A stretch of 21,177 bases of DNA from positions 1-21,177 of the forward strand of contig PFAQ01000010.1 in the NCBI GenBank assembly GCA_002778645.1, given 5' to 3'. The notes beneath the pieces were generated by a model. It was not told the DNA's origin and searched no databases. It worked only from the letters and a program-made list of their open reading frames with translations. Of the stretch, positions 1 to 6,031 are shown piece after piece; position 1 is the stretch's first letter, and every line of letters starts with the position of its first letter. The DNA is from Candidatus Falkowbacteria bacterium CG10_big_fil_rev_8_21_14_0_10_39_9. Lineage in GTDB: Bacteria > Patescibacteriota > Patescibacteriia > Patescibacteriales > UBA12465. The position numbers were made by a program, and so were the translations under genes.

Positions 1-1
1 T

Positions 2-700
2 GATGTGGAGTGTAATATTGACGGGGGGCAGCCAGCAGATGTTTGCGGAGGAATATCTTCAGTGTCTTATGGTGGTGACAGTTACCCCACCGTTGCCATT
101 GGAACTCAATGTTGGTTTGCCAAGAACTTGAATGTGGGAACGAGAGTAGACGACCCCGACGATCAAGGTGATTATTCTGGTGGTATTCAAAAGTATTGTT
201 ATGATGATAGCGAGGCTATTTGTGACACTGATGGCGGACTGTACCAATGGCATATGGCGCTAGGCCTGCCTCAAGCTTGTGATGCTAGCGAAGTCTCTCC
301 TTGTAATATCTCTGGTACCATCCAGGGTATTTATCCGTCGGGGTGGCACATCCCTAGTTTTAATGAACTTCAGACTTTAGCTCAAAATGACGATCCTGGT
401 TGTGATTTATCCGCCAATAATTGCCATACTGCTGGGGGTAAATTAAAGGCATCTTCTATTAGCACGCCAGTTACTTGGGACGGCACCAATAATTATAATT
501 TTTCAGTTTTTCCGGCCGGCTACAATCTTGAAGGCTCGCTCGACGGTCGTGGCACTTTAGCTGTATTGTGGTCGGCGTCTCCGCCTTCCGGTTATCCCGG
601 CATCGCTTGGAGCGGACTTCTCCTTTCGGGCGGTACCACTTTCTACGGCAATAGCGATGATCGGGCTACCGGGTTTTCGGTGCGGTGTCTCCAGGACTAG
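2..700 (+). CDS. FISUMP-domain surface protein, 3' part only
   Basis: The frame is already open at the window edge, so the true start lies upstream; the GTG at 5 is only the first possible start codon inside the window. The visible 231 residues match the Fibrobacter succinogenes major paralogous (FISUMP) domain: an early IGTQCWFAKNLNVG segment, then GGLYQWHMALG, then YPSGWHIPSFNELQTL, then the closing GFSVRCLQD. Cysteines are frequent, as is usual in secreted members of this family. FISUMP domains are thought to be extracellular and C-type-lectin-like, and occur among target proteins of diversity-generating retroelements. An Avd-like gene follows about 130 bp downstream, which supports that reading. 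No signal peptide can be judged because the N-terminus is missing. Family call is fairly sure; the diversification role is inference. Confidence 0.8.
   Translation, partial: DVECNIDGGQPADVCGGISSVSYGGDSYPTVAIGTQCWFAKNLNVGTRVDDPDDQGDYSGGIQKYCYDDSEAICDTDGGLYQWHMALGLPQACDASEVSPCNISGTIQGIYPSGWHIPSFNELQTLAQNDDPGCDLSANNCHTAGGKLKASSISTPVTWDGTNNYNFSVFPAGYNLEGSLDGRGTLAVLWSASPPSGYPGIAWSGLLLSGGTTFYGNSDDRATGFSVRCLQD
569..700 (+). other. Candidate DGR variable region at the 3' end of the FISUMP gene
   Basis: These 44 codons run from the LWS-like tryptophan to the stop. Fifteen of them end in C (TCC, CCC, GGC, ATC, AGC, CTC, ACC, TTC, TAC and others) in an otherwise AT-rich gene. Adenine-directed mutagenesis of AAC codons in a template repeat yields NNC codons of this kind. 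Conserved framework residues (W, GFSVRCL) alternate with non-conserved positions. No template copy is visible in the window, so this stays a candidate. Confidence 0.45.
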
Positions 701-792
701 TACCACGGCATAAATATTCATAAATTATTTTGCAAGAACATGAAATATCGCTAAAAACTATTCGACTCTTTGTCTCTTTCTCTCTTTTTTCC

Positions 793-810
793 GCTCCGCT
801 TTAGCGGGGC
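793..810. other. GC-rich hairpin after a polypyrimidine tract
   Basis: A 7-bp stem (GCTCCGC with GCGGGGC, one G-T pair) closes a TTTA tetraloop. It is preceded by a run made almost only of C and T (about 764-792). No T-run follows on the plus strand, so it does not look like a terminator for the FISUMP gene. DGR targets often carry a hairpin 3' of the variable region, but here it is about 90 bp away. Confidence 0.45.
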
Positions 811-830
811 AGAATTAATTAAATTTTTCT

Positions 831-1079
831 ATGGCTACCTATGATAATTTGCCGGTGTATAAAGCCAGCTATGATCTACTGCTGAATATATTTAATTTTT
901 TCGTTGAGATGAAGCGGGAATATAAATATATGATTGGAGAAAATTTAAAGAAAGAAATGGTAGCCATGATCTCCAATATTTATCGAGCTAACAGCGCGTT
1001 GGCTAATCGTTCAATACAAATTCAGTTGGCGCGCGAGAATTTAGAAATAATTCGATTGTTTTTAAGTTGGTCGGGCTAG
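831..1079 (+). pseudogene. avd: Avd-like four-helix-bundle protein, C-terminally truncated
   Basis: The 82-residue product resembles the Avd (accessory variability determinant) / S23-like four-helix bundle family. Recognisable pieces are LPVYKASYDLLLNIF, then REYKYMIGENLKKE, then NIYRAN, then ARENLEIIRLFL, spaced as expected for helices 1 to 4. In diversity-generating retroelements Avd binds the reverse transcriptase and template RNA. Family members are usually about 110-125 residues and continue after the RLFL block with a basic helix; here the frame instead reads SWSG and stops. Immediately downstream, in another frame, is the tail of an unrelated peptidase, so the end of the gene appears to have been replaced by a recombination or deletion. 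No Shine-Dalgarno precedes the ATG. Whether the shortened product is stable is unknown. Confidence 0.7.
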
Positions 1080-1302
1080 AGATTACTCTAATGAAGAAAA
1101 GAGGGCATTAAATGATACTGTTTTAAATGTAATTAAGCTTGAATTTAAAAATGACAGCTTGCCGATAATTACAAATATGGATTTTGGTCATACCGGCCCA
1201 CAATGGATATTGCCACTAGGCATAAAGGCGGAGATAGATTGTGATGCTAGAATCTTTAAGTTATTAGAAGAAATATTTAAAAATAGTTCTTATTTGGCCT
1301 AG
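1060..1302 (+). pseudogene. C-terminal fragment of an S66 LD-carboxypeptidase
   Basis: The +1 frame reads VGRARDYSNEEKRAL from 1066, then LPIITNMDFGHTGPQWILPLG and IKAEIDCDARIFKLLE before the TAG at 1300-1302. This is the conserved end of peptidase family S66 (LdcA/MccF, muramoyl-tetrapeptide carboxypeptidase). The histidine in FGHT is the catalytic His; the Ser nucleophile and Glu domains, normally more than 200 residues upstream, are absent. The frame has stops at 1063-1065 and 1048-1050 and no start codon, so it cannot be expressed as an independent protein of this family. Homology begins where Avd homology ends, which marks a breakpoint near 1060-1068. Confidence 0.75.
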
Positions 1303-1310
1303 GGCCATTC

Positions 1311-1339
1311 CAACTACGTCCCACTCCCTCCCTCTCCGC
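1311..1339. repeat. Flanking repeat, left copy
   Basis: It contains CGTCCCACTC (1318-1327) within CAAcTaCGTCCCACTC and ends in CTCTCCGC. A related copy sits at 2131-2154. The two copies bracket the terminator, operator array and toxin-antitoxin genes. Confidence 0.4.
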
Positions 1340-1345
1340 AGTCCT

Positions 1346-1372
1346 AAAAACAAGGCCAAAAGCCTTGTTTTT
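1346..1372. terminator. Bidirectional rho-independent terminator
   Basis: A perfect 11-bp inverted repeat, AAAAACAAGGC (1346-1356) with GCCTTGTTTTT (1362-1372), encloses a CAAAA loop. It would end transcription from the upstream debris and insulate the toxin-antitoxin operon. Confidence 0.85.
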
Positions 1373-1432
1373 ATGTTAACTATTGACTGTGATGTTATCA
1401 TATGTTAACATAGTATATATAAGTTAACATAG
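1372..1432 (+). promoter_or_regulatory. TA-operon promoter inside a four-site operator array
   Basis: Four GTTAAC-like half-turn palindromes are centred at 1377.5, 1396.5, 1406.5 and 1425.5, giving 19-10-19 spacing symmetrical about 1401.5. The third is the perfect TATGTTAACATA (1401-1412); the others are imperfect copies. A candidate promoter, TTGACT (1383-1388), 17 bp, TAACAT (1406-1411), lies within the array, so a bound protein would occlude it. Autorepression by the HTH antitoxin is the likely use. Confidence 0.7.
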
Positions 1433-1438
1433 AATTAT

Positions 1439-1699
1439 ATGGTATTAAATAAAGATTGTTTTACAGTTAAAGAATTGGCGGATTTAATCGGAATTAGCCG
1501 GGTGGCTGTTTTTAATAGAATTAAATTGGGGAAAATTAAGGCCGAGAAGATTGGGCGTAATTATGTTATTTATAAAAAGGACCTGCCCGACATGCTTAAT
1601 GCTTCTTTGAGCTCAGATGACAAAGAGAAAATTGATAAAGGTATTAGAAAGGTTTTGCAAGACTACGGCGAGACTATAAAAATGTTAGGCCAGGAATAA
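1439..1699 (+). CDS. Excisionase/MerR-type HTH antitoxin
   Basis: This 86-residue protein opens with a compact winged HTH (about residues 8-46: FTVKELADLIGISRVAVFNR, then IKAEKIGRNYVIYKKDL), the helix-turn-helix_17/excisionase type that reads short palindromes. The C-terminal 35 residues are charged and probably form the toxin-binding helix. It takes the place normally held by Phd or an Abr-type antitoxin, directly upstream of a Doc-family toxin with a 4-bp gap. The inferred role is to neutralise the toxin and repress its own promoter through the GTTAAC array. The start has no Shine-Dalgarno, whereas the toxin start has AGGA about 9 nt upstream. Function is inferred from context and fold. Confidence 0.8.
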   Translation: MVLNKDCFTVKELADLIGISRVAVFNRIKLGKIKAEKIGRNYVIYKKDLPDMLNASLSSDDKEKIDKGIRKVLQDYGETIKMLGQE

Positions 1700-1703
1700 T
1701 CAT

Positions 1704-2123
1704 ATGATTAAGCCCTTAAGAATTGAAGAAATAAAATATTTAGCTCATCGCTTGGCAATGGATACAATGGGGTGGGATGAACCGATACCCGAATTCGAAA
1801 CTCGTTATCCGAATGTGCTGGAAAGCTGTATTGCTACTCCATTCCAAAGATTTGCCCAAAGGACCTTGTATGCGGGATTAACCGGCAAGGGATCGGCCTT
1901 ATTTTATTTGTTAATAAAAAATCATCCTTTCCAAAATGGAAATAAACGATTGGCTATAGCCTCTCTATTTATCTTTTTATATAAAAATGATAAATGGTTG
2001 AAAGTTGATAATAAAGAATTATATAACTTAGCTATTTGGGTGGCTCAAAGTCCGCCTTTGGCTAGAGACCAGGTGTTAATCGTTGTTACTAATTTTATTA
2101 AGAAGTATTTAAATAATTTTTAA
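1704..2123 (+). CDS. doc: Doc/Fic-family death-on-curing toxin
   Basis: The product has 139 residues, close to typical Doc size (about 125-140). The Fic motif is HPFQNGNKR at residues 74-82: catalytic His74, the Phe, and the NKR ending used by Doc rather than the NGR of AMPylating Fic proteins. The usual Asp of HxFxDxNKR is Asn78 here. Doc proteins phosphorylate EF-Tu and stop translation; whether the Asn variant retains this is unknown. LFYLLIKNHPF and LAIASLFIFL supply the flanking helices. It is cotranscribed with the HTH antitoxin, 4 bp upstream. The operon ends without a clear terminator, entering the right flanking repeat 8 bp after the stop. Confidence 0.85.
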   Translation: MIKPLRIEEIKYLAHRLAMDTMGWDEPIPEFETRYPNVLESCIATPFQRFAQRTLYAGLTGKGSALFYLLIKNHPFQNGNKRLAIASLFIFLYKNDKWLKVDNKELYNLAIWVAQSPPLARDQVLIVVTNFIKKYLNNF

Positions 2124-2130
2124 ATTTATT

Positions 2131-2154
2131 CAAGCTGCGTCCCACTCTTTCCGC
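2131..2154. repeat. Flanking repeat, right copy
   Basis: CAAgCTgCGTCCCACTC followed by TTTCCGC matches the left copy at 1311-1339, apart from an 8-nt length difference in the pyrimidine stretch. It lies directly after the toxin gene, as expected of a cassette boundary or attachment-like sequence. Confidence 0.4.
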
Positions 2155-2157
2155 GGA

Positions 2158-2186
2158 TTGTAAATAGCCCTATTTAGGGGTAATAT
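2158..2186 (+). promoter_or_regulatory. Candidate leaderless promoter
   Basis: TTGTAA (2158-2163), 17 bp, TAATAT (2181-2186). The ATG at 2193 begins 6 nt after the -10 box, so transcription would start on or next to the start codon, as at several other genes in this window. Confidence 0.5.
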
Positions 2187-2192
2187 AAGATT

Positions 2193-2542
2193 ATGCTTAT
2201 TAAACCAAAAATAGAAAGCTTTTATATGGTGTTCTTTATGTTGTGGTGTCTTTTGTAGCAGCCGCCATTCTTAGCGCTAGCAAAGAAGACAGATCGGACT
2301 TAATTGTTCCGATTTTATTTTTATCTTTATTTCTGCCTTTACAAATATTAGGTTATTATAAATATAGACAATTTTTAAGTAAAAAGGGTATAAAAACTGG
2401 GGATCAGATTAATAAGAAACTGAATGATGTGGAAACGCATAAGTTTTTAGCTGAAAAAGGAGTTGTCGCGGCTATTTTCGCTCTGTCGGCCTTTTTCACA
2501 TGGGGTGTTTTGAAATTATTTAATAAAGTATTTGATAACTAA
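2193..2542 (+). pseudogene. Small two-TM membrane protein, probably frameshifted
   Basis: From the ATG at 2193 the frame reads MLIKPKIESFYMVFFMLWCLL and stops at 2256-2258. The +2 frame then carries the rest: a membrane helix (VVSFVAAAILSA), a short charged loop, a second helix (LIVPILFLSLFLPLQILGYY), a basic loop, and a final helix (VVAAIFALSAFFTWGVLKLF), ending at 2542. The promoter spacing favours 2193 as the start, and a 1-nt change near 2228-2245 would join the halves. The alternative is a shorter intact gene from GTG 2243 (99 residues). I do not recognise the family. Confidence 0.5.
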
Positions 2543-2566
2543 CGAAATTTAATTATTTATAATTCT

Positions 2567-3028
2567 ATGAAAAATTCAACTTTAGCTCGGTGGGGAGCAA
2601 CTCATGCTTTTGGCGTCTTTGTTTATGCTCTACTGCTCGCTACTTTTTTTAACTAAGCCAGTAACTGGTTTGGCCAGGCTGACCAGAAGATTTTGGCACT
2701 CTGGGCAATTGATTGTGCTCGACGGGCCTTACCATATTTTGAGAAAAAATATCCAAAAAATAAGCGTCCCTAGCAAGCTCTTAAAACACTTCAGGTCTGG
2801 ATTAAGACGGGAGTTTTAAAAATGGCTGTTATCCGTAAAGCTTCATTAGATTCTCACGCTGCGGCGCGGGAAGTGGGCGAAGACAATACTGCTCGTTCCG
2901 CGGCACGCTTATGGCGCGGCCATTTATGCTCAACAAGTAGTCTATAGAACTAGCGATCCTCTCAAGGTTGATCTGGCGGTAATCAAAGAAAGAGATTGCA
3001 ATATCAACGCCTATCGGGGTTAGTTTAG
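2567..3028 (+). pseudogene. Chimeric, decayed Imm5-like immunity-protein gene
   Basis: From ATG 2567 the frame encodes a membrane-protein start (MKNSTLARWGATHAFGVFVY) and meets TAA at 2654. The same frame continues with ASNWFGQ, then DQKILALWAIDCARRALPYF, typical of the putative immunity protein (Imm5-like) family, and meets TAG at 2771. It resumes with LKTLQVWIKTG and MAVIRKASLDSHAAAREVGE. Near 2903-2906 a net +1 shift moves to the frame encoding HAYGAAIYAQQVVYRTSD. A missing G near 2997 (GATTGC for GATTGG) causes one more shift before WQYQRLSGLV and the TAG at 3026. Two stops and two frameshifts make it a pseudogene. The first 36 codons look like a different small membrane-protein family, so the locus may also be a fusion. 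Immunity proteins of this kind normally guard against a polymorphic toxin, and none is visible. Confidence 0.75.
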
Positions 3029-3033
3029 TTGAC

Positions 3034-3064
3034 AGTTGACAGTTAACTGTCAACTATATATAAT
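3034..3064 (+). promoter_or_regulatory. Consensus promoter overlapped by a 22-bp perfect palindrome
   Basis: TTGACA (3036-3041), 17 bp, TATAAT (3059-3064): both hexamers are exact consensus. A 22-bp perfect palindrome (3034-3055, centre GTTAAC) covers the -35 box and most of the spacer. The ATG at 3073 lies 8 nt after the -10 box, so the transcript is probably leaderless or nearly so. The downstream HTH protein is the obvious candidate ligand. Confidence 0.8.
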
Positions 3065-3072
3065 ACTGATAT

Positions 3073-4053
3073 ATGAACACAACAGCCAAAAAGATATTAG
3101 ATTATATTAATAGAAAAGGACAGGTCACGGCCAATGAATTAGTCGAGTTTTTGGATATTAGTCGCCAAGCGCTGTTTAAGCATTATTTGTCTAAAATGAT
3201 AAATAATCAGACCCTAATCAAGATTGGTCGTCCACCAAAAGTTTTTTATTCACTTAATAAATCATCTGAGGCGCCTCAATTAAAAATATCACTAGACCGG
3301 GATGTTAAGAAGTTAATAAATGATAATTATTTAATTATAACCCCTGCCGGAGAAAAAAAAGAGGGCTTGGCTGGATTCATTTATTGGTGTCAAAAAAATA
3401 ATTTACCGCTGGAAAAAACTGCCGCTGAGTATTTAAAAACATTGGCTTATTATAAAAAATATAAAAAAAATGGTTTAATTGCTGGTTTGAGTAAGCTTAA
3501 AAACTCTTTTCCTAAGATTAACCTCGACAAAATCTTTTATTTGGACTTTTATAGTATTGAAAGATTTGGCAAGACTAAATTAGGACAACTCCTTCTCTAT
3601 GCCAAGCAAAGTCAAAACAAGGCGCTTATTAAAGAGTTGATAGTGGAAATTAAACCAAGTATTGATAAAATTATAAAAAAATATAAAATAGATGGGCTTG
3701 GTTATATCCCACCAACCGTCAAAAGAGAGACTCAGCTCATGAAGGTTTTGGAAAAAGGCCTTGGTGAGGATATTAGAAAAGTAAAGATATCTAAGATTAA
3801 AACGGCTGTCGCAGTACCCCAAAAAACCCTGAACAAACTATCAGATCGAATTGAAAATGCTAAAAACACTATAGTGGTTGAGGAAAATTCTGTTTTTAAA
3901 AACATCCTAATTATTGATGATGCGGTTGGTTCTGGGGCGACTCTAAACGAGGTGGCTAAAAAAATTAGAGATAAAGGTCTTTGCCGAGGCAATATAATTG
4001 GACTGGCTTTGACCGGCAGCTTTAAAGGGTTTGATATTATTAGTGAGGTTTAA
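3073..4053 (+). CDS. HTH-phosphoribosyltransferase fusion, probable autoregulator
   Basis: The 326 residues begin with a winged HTH (about 1-60: ILDYINRKGQVTANELVEFL, ISRQALFKHYLSKM, then a wing LIKIGRPPKVFYSL). The middle is helical and lysine-rich with no recognised motif. The C-terminus is a type I phosphoribosyltransferase core: ComF-like YIPPTVKRETQLMKVLEKG, then the PRPP-binding loop ILIIDDAVGSGAT at 278-290 with its acidic pair Asp282-Asp283. The layout recalls Gram-positive PurR, which senses PRPP, but the PRTase part is closer to ComFC. It is first in a tight plus-strand group, with 8 bp to the EamA gene. The palindrome in its promoter suggests autorepression, possibly responsive to PRPP or a nucleotide. 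The DNA-binding and ligand roles are inference. Confidence 0.7.
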   Translation: MNTTAKKILDYINRKGQVTANELVEFLDISRQALFKHYLSKMINNQTLIKIGRPPKVFYSLNKSSEAPQLKISLDRDVKKLINDNYLIITPAGEKKEGLAGFIYWCQKNNLPLEKTAAEYLKTLAYYKKYKKNGLIAGLSKLKNSFPKINLDKIFYLDFYSIERFGKTKLGQLLLYAKQSQNKALIKELIVEIKPSIDKIIKKYKIDGLGYIPPTVKRETQLMKVLEKGLGEDIRKVKISKIKTAVAVPQKTLNKLSDRIENAKNTIVVEENSVFKNILIIDDAVGSGATLNEVAKKIRDKGLCRGNIIGLALTGSFKGFDIISEV

Positions 4054-4061
4054 AACAATTT

Positions 4062-4973
4062 ATGTCTGATTTTCAAGTTAGTTTATTCTTCGCTTTTCTA
4101 GCTATGTTCCTCTGGGGCATAGGCGACTTTTTTATTCAGAGAACTATCAGAAAGGTGGGTGACTTTCAAACTTTGCTCTGGATAAATTTTATTGCCAGCT
4201 TAACGCTCTTCCCGTTGGCTTGGAATGATTTGCCGGCCATCTTTTCTCGAGCTAATATTTTTTCTTTAATTTTTATTACTATCATCGATTTGTTTTATGG
4301 CTATTTCCTTTTCAAAGCCTATGACCAAGGAAAATTATCAGTGGTGGAAGTAGTGATGATCGGAGAATTGCCCTTTACTATTATTTTAGGACTAATATTT
4401 TTTCACGAAAGTCTCAGTTGGCTCCAAGTTTTTGTGATACTAATGATTATTGCTGGTGTCTTCTTGATGTCTAGAAGTCGCAAGACTTGGAGGGATAAGA
4501 TTAAGGAATTTTTTCGGGGCAAAAGGGTTGTCTGGGAAAAAGGTTTGTTGCTGATGTTCTTAGCTGTGCTCTTTAGTTCTTTATATAACTTTCTAACCGC
4601 TGTTAACACCCGCAATGTCTCGGCTTTTGCTGCCGTCTGGTTTCCTTGGATGCTCGGGTCATTAGTATTATTAATCTATGTAGGTTACAAGAGAGGTTTA
4701 AAATCTTTTTGGCAGGGAGGACTTAATCATAAAAGCCTAATTCTATTTACCGGCGTGATTGATACTTCGGCCTGGGTCTTTTATGCTCTGGCTACCAGAA
4801 CGGAAGAGATTTCAATTGTCACAGCCATTGTGGCTGGATATGCTGTTATCGCTATGGCCCTAGGAATAAAGTTTAACCATGAGAAGATTAGTGTTTGGCA
4901 ATATTTGGGTGCAGTGTTAGTCTTTTTAGGAGTGATAGCTATGAGTTTTATTTCTGGTCCTAATTCGCTATAA
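4062..4973 (+). CDS. EamA/DMT-superfamily transporter
   Basis: This is a 303-residue polytopic protein with about ten membrane helices in two EamA halves. The first starts at LFFAFLAMFLWGIGDFFI; the second starts near residue 162 at GLLLMFLAVLFSSLYNF. A charged linker (about 142-160, rich in Arg and Lys) separates them. The closing segments EKISVWQYLGAVLVFLGVIA and the earlier HESLSWLQVFVILMIIAGVF show the internal repeat expected of the family. DMT transporters move small metabolites such as amino acids or nucleosides across the inner membrane; the substrate cannot be read here. It is 8 bp after the HTH-PRTase gene and 5 bp before the transglutaminase-like gene, so all three are probably cotranscribed. 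Confidence 0.85.
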   Translation: MSDFQVSLFFAFLAMFLWGIGDFFIQRTIRKVGDFQTLLWINFIASLTLFPLAWNDLPAIFSRANIFSLIFITIIDLFYGYFLFKAYDQGKLSVVEVVMIGELPFTIILGLIFFHESLSWLQVFVILMIIAGVFLMSRSRKTWRDKIKEFFRGKRVVWEKGLLLMFLAVLFSSLYNFLTAVNTRNVSAFAAVWFPWMLGSLVLLIYVGYKRGLKSFWQGGLNHKSLILFTGVIDTSAWVFYALATRTEEISIVTAIVAGYAVIAMALGIKFNHEKISVWQYLGAVLVFLGVIAMSFISGPNSL

Positions 4974-4978
4974 ACAAT

Positions 4979-5482
4979 ATGATTAAATCTCAAATTGAGC
5001 CAACAGTAGAAATAAAGGAATTGGTTAAAGATGTTAAAAGTCCTATCACTTTTGATTCTCTAATCCAGATTAGAGACTTGATGTATGTCAAAATTATTTT
5101 TCGCCCCTACGATGATTCTACCAGAGAACAGGAAAAAGCTATTAGATGGAAGCGAACGGCGGGGGAAATTTTGCGAGATGGTTATGTTTACAGTGAAAAA
5201 GCCTGTACTGATTTAACCGTTTTGTATATCGCTTTATGTCAGGCCCTTGGTCTAGAAACTAGTTTTGTTAAGGTTAAAAATGGGGAGAGGGTTCATTCTA
5301 TTGCTGAGATAAAATTAGATGATGGTTGGTATATTTTTGATATTTTTAGAAAAAATATTCCGGTTAAAGGATTGATTACTCCCGATGCTCCTTTTGCGGG
5401 TTGGCAATTGTGGCAAAAAGGTCGAGATGCGTGGGATATAGGATTGACCAGTTTTGACGATATCAACAAGATTATTATTTAA
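4979..5482 (+). CDS. Transglutaminase-like cysteine-hydrolase fold protein
   Basis: The 167-residue soluble protein has the order of catalytic residues of the transglutaminase-like superfamily: Cys76 at the head of a helix (SEKACTDLTVLYIALCQALG), His106 in VHSIAEIKLDDGWYIFD, and Asp121 in the same strand pair. The spacing (30 and 15 residues) suits the C-H-D triad. Members act as peptidases, amidases or cross-linking enzymes; the substrate is unknown. There is no signal peptide, so it is probably cytoplasmic. It starts 5 bp after the transporter stop with no clear Shine-Dalgarno. The association with an EamA transporter and a regulator hints at uptake and hydrolysis of an amide-bearing compound, but that is speculation. 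Confidence 0.75.
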   Translation: MIKSQIEPTVEIKELVKDVKSPITFDSLIQIRDLMYVKIIFRPYDDSTREQEKAIRWKRTAGEILRDGYVYSEKACTDLTVLYIALCQALGLETSFVKVKNGERVHSIAEIKLDDGWYIFDIFRKNIPVKGLITPDAPFAGWQLWQKGRDAWDIGLTSFDDINKIII

Positions 5483-5510
5483 TTATTTTTATAATTATAA
5501 TTTTACCTTT

Positions 5511-5921
5511 ATGTCATTCTCACACGAAGCTTTAAATTTGACGAGCGACAAGAATTTAGTTTATACGGCCATGTCTAAGCATTTATTTTATTACCGCCTA
5601 CATATTTCCAAATATGTTATTGAACAACATGGCGTGCCACTCAATCCCTTCATGATTTTTGATTATTTTTTGCTCGATACAGTTGATCGGAATTTAGTCC
5701 GTGAGGGAAATAATAATCTGGTTAAAAGGGCTGATGAGTGTTGGGTGTTTGGACCTATTTCCAATGGAGTTTTGGCAGAGATTAAAATAGCGGCAAGCTT
5801 GAATAAGCCAGTTAAGTATTATAAAATTGAGAAATCTCAGAATATTATTTCCATTCCAGTAGAAGAGGTTGAAATGGAAGATGAGGTTAAAGAATTTAGA
5901 TCTGAATTACCAACTAGCTAA
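5511..5921 (+). CDS. Nucleoside 2-deoxyribosyltransferase-like protein
   Basis: The start is set at ATG 5511. An in-frame ATG at 5454 would overlap the previous gene and add a low-complexity Asn/Tyr-rich stretch. The 136 residues contain ADECWVFGPISNGVLAEI (about 74-91) followed by IAASLNKPVKYYKI, the pattern of the DUF4406/nucleoside deoxyribosyltransferase-like Rossmann proteins; Glu90 falls where the family nucleophile lies. Deoxyribosyltransferases exchange bases on deoxynucleosides or hydrolyse them, so a link to the PRPP-type regulator upstream is conceivable. The extra N-terminal 30 residues do not match anything I recognise. It is last in the group and followed by a terminator. Confidence 0.6.
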   Translation: MSFSHEALNLTSDKNLVYTAMSKHLFYYRLHISKYVIEQHGVPLNPFMIFDYFLLDTVDRNLVREGNNNLVKRADECWVFGPISNGVLAEIKIAASLNKPVKYYKIEKSQNIISIPVEEVEMEDEVKEFRSELPTS

Positions 5922-5940
5922 TTTAATTTACAAGATTTAA

Positions 5941-5977
5941 AAATAACTCCGCTTTGGGGTTATTCTTTTGTTTTTAG
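5941..5977 (+). terminator. Rho-independent terminator
   Basis: AATAACTCC (5942-5950) pairs with GGGGTTATT (5956-5964) around GCTTT, with one G-T pair. A T-rich tail follows. It separates the regulator group from the copper cassette. Confidence 0.8.
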
Positions 5978-5996
5978 AGGCATTAAAAGAGGTTGC

Positions 5997-6025
5997 TTTA
6001 CAAGCTTTAGGGCATAATCTATAAT
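5997..6025 (+). promoter_or_regulatory. Leaderless promoter of the copper cassette
   Basis: TTTACA (5997-6002), 17 bp, consensus TATAAT (6020-6025). The ATG at 6032 begins 6 nt after the -10 box, so transcription should begin at the start codon. No CsoR- or CueR-type operator palindrome was recognised. Confidence 0.75.
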
Positions 6026-6031
6026 TAAGAC

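Noticed and set aside
700..1440. Search for a DGR template repeat near avd
   Set aside because: No second copy of the 569-700 sequence, even allowing A differences, was seen here or elsewhere in the window.
2604..2819. Plus-strand frame of 71 codons inside the immunity pseudogene
   Set aside because: Out of frame with the recognisable Imm5-like protein; it stays open only because the true frame is shifted.
2829..3053. Minus-strand frame of 74 codons
   Set aside because: Antisense to the Imm5-like pseudogene and crossing the palindromic promoter; no family features.
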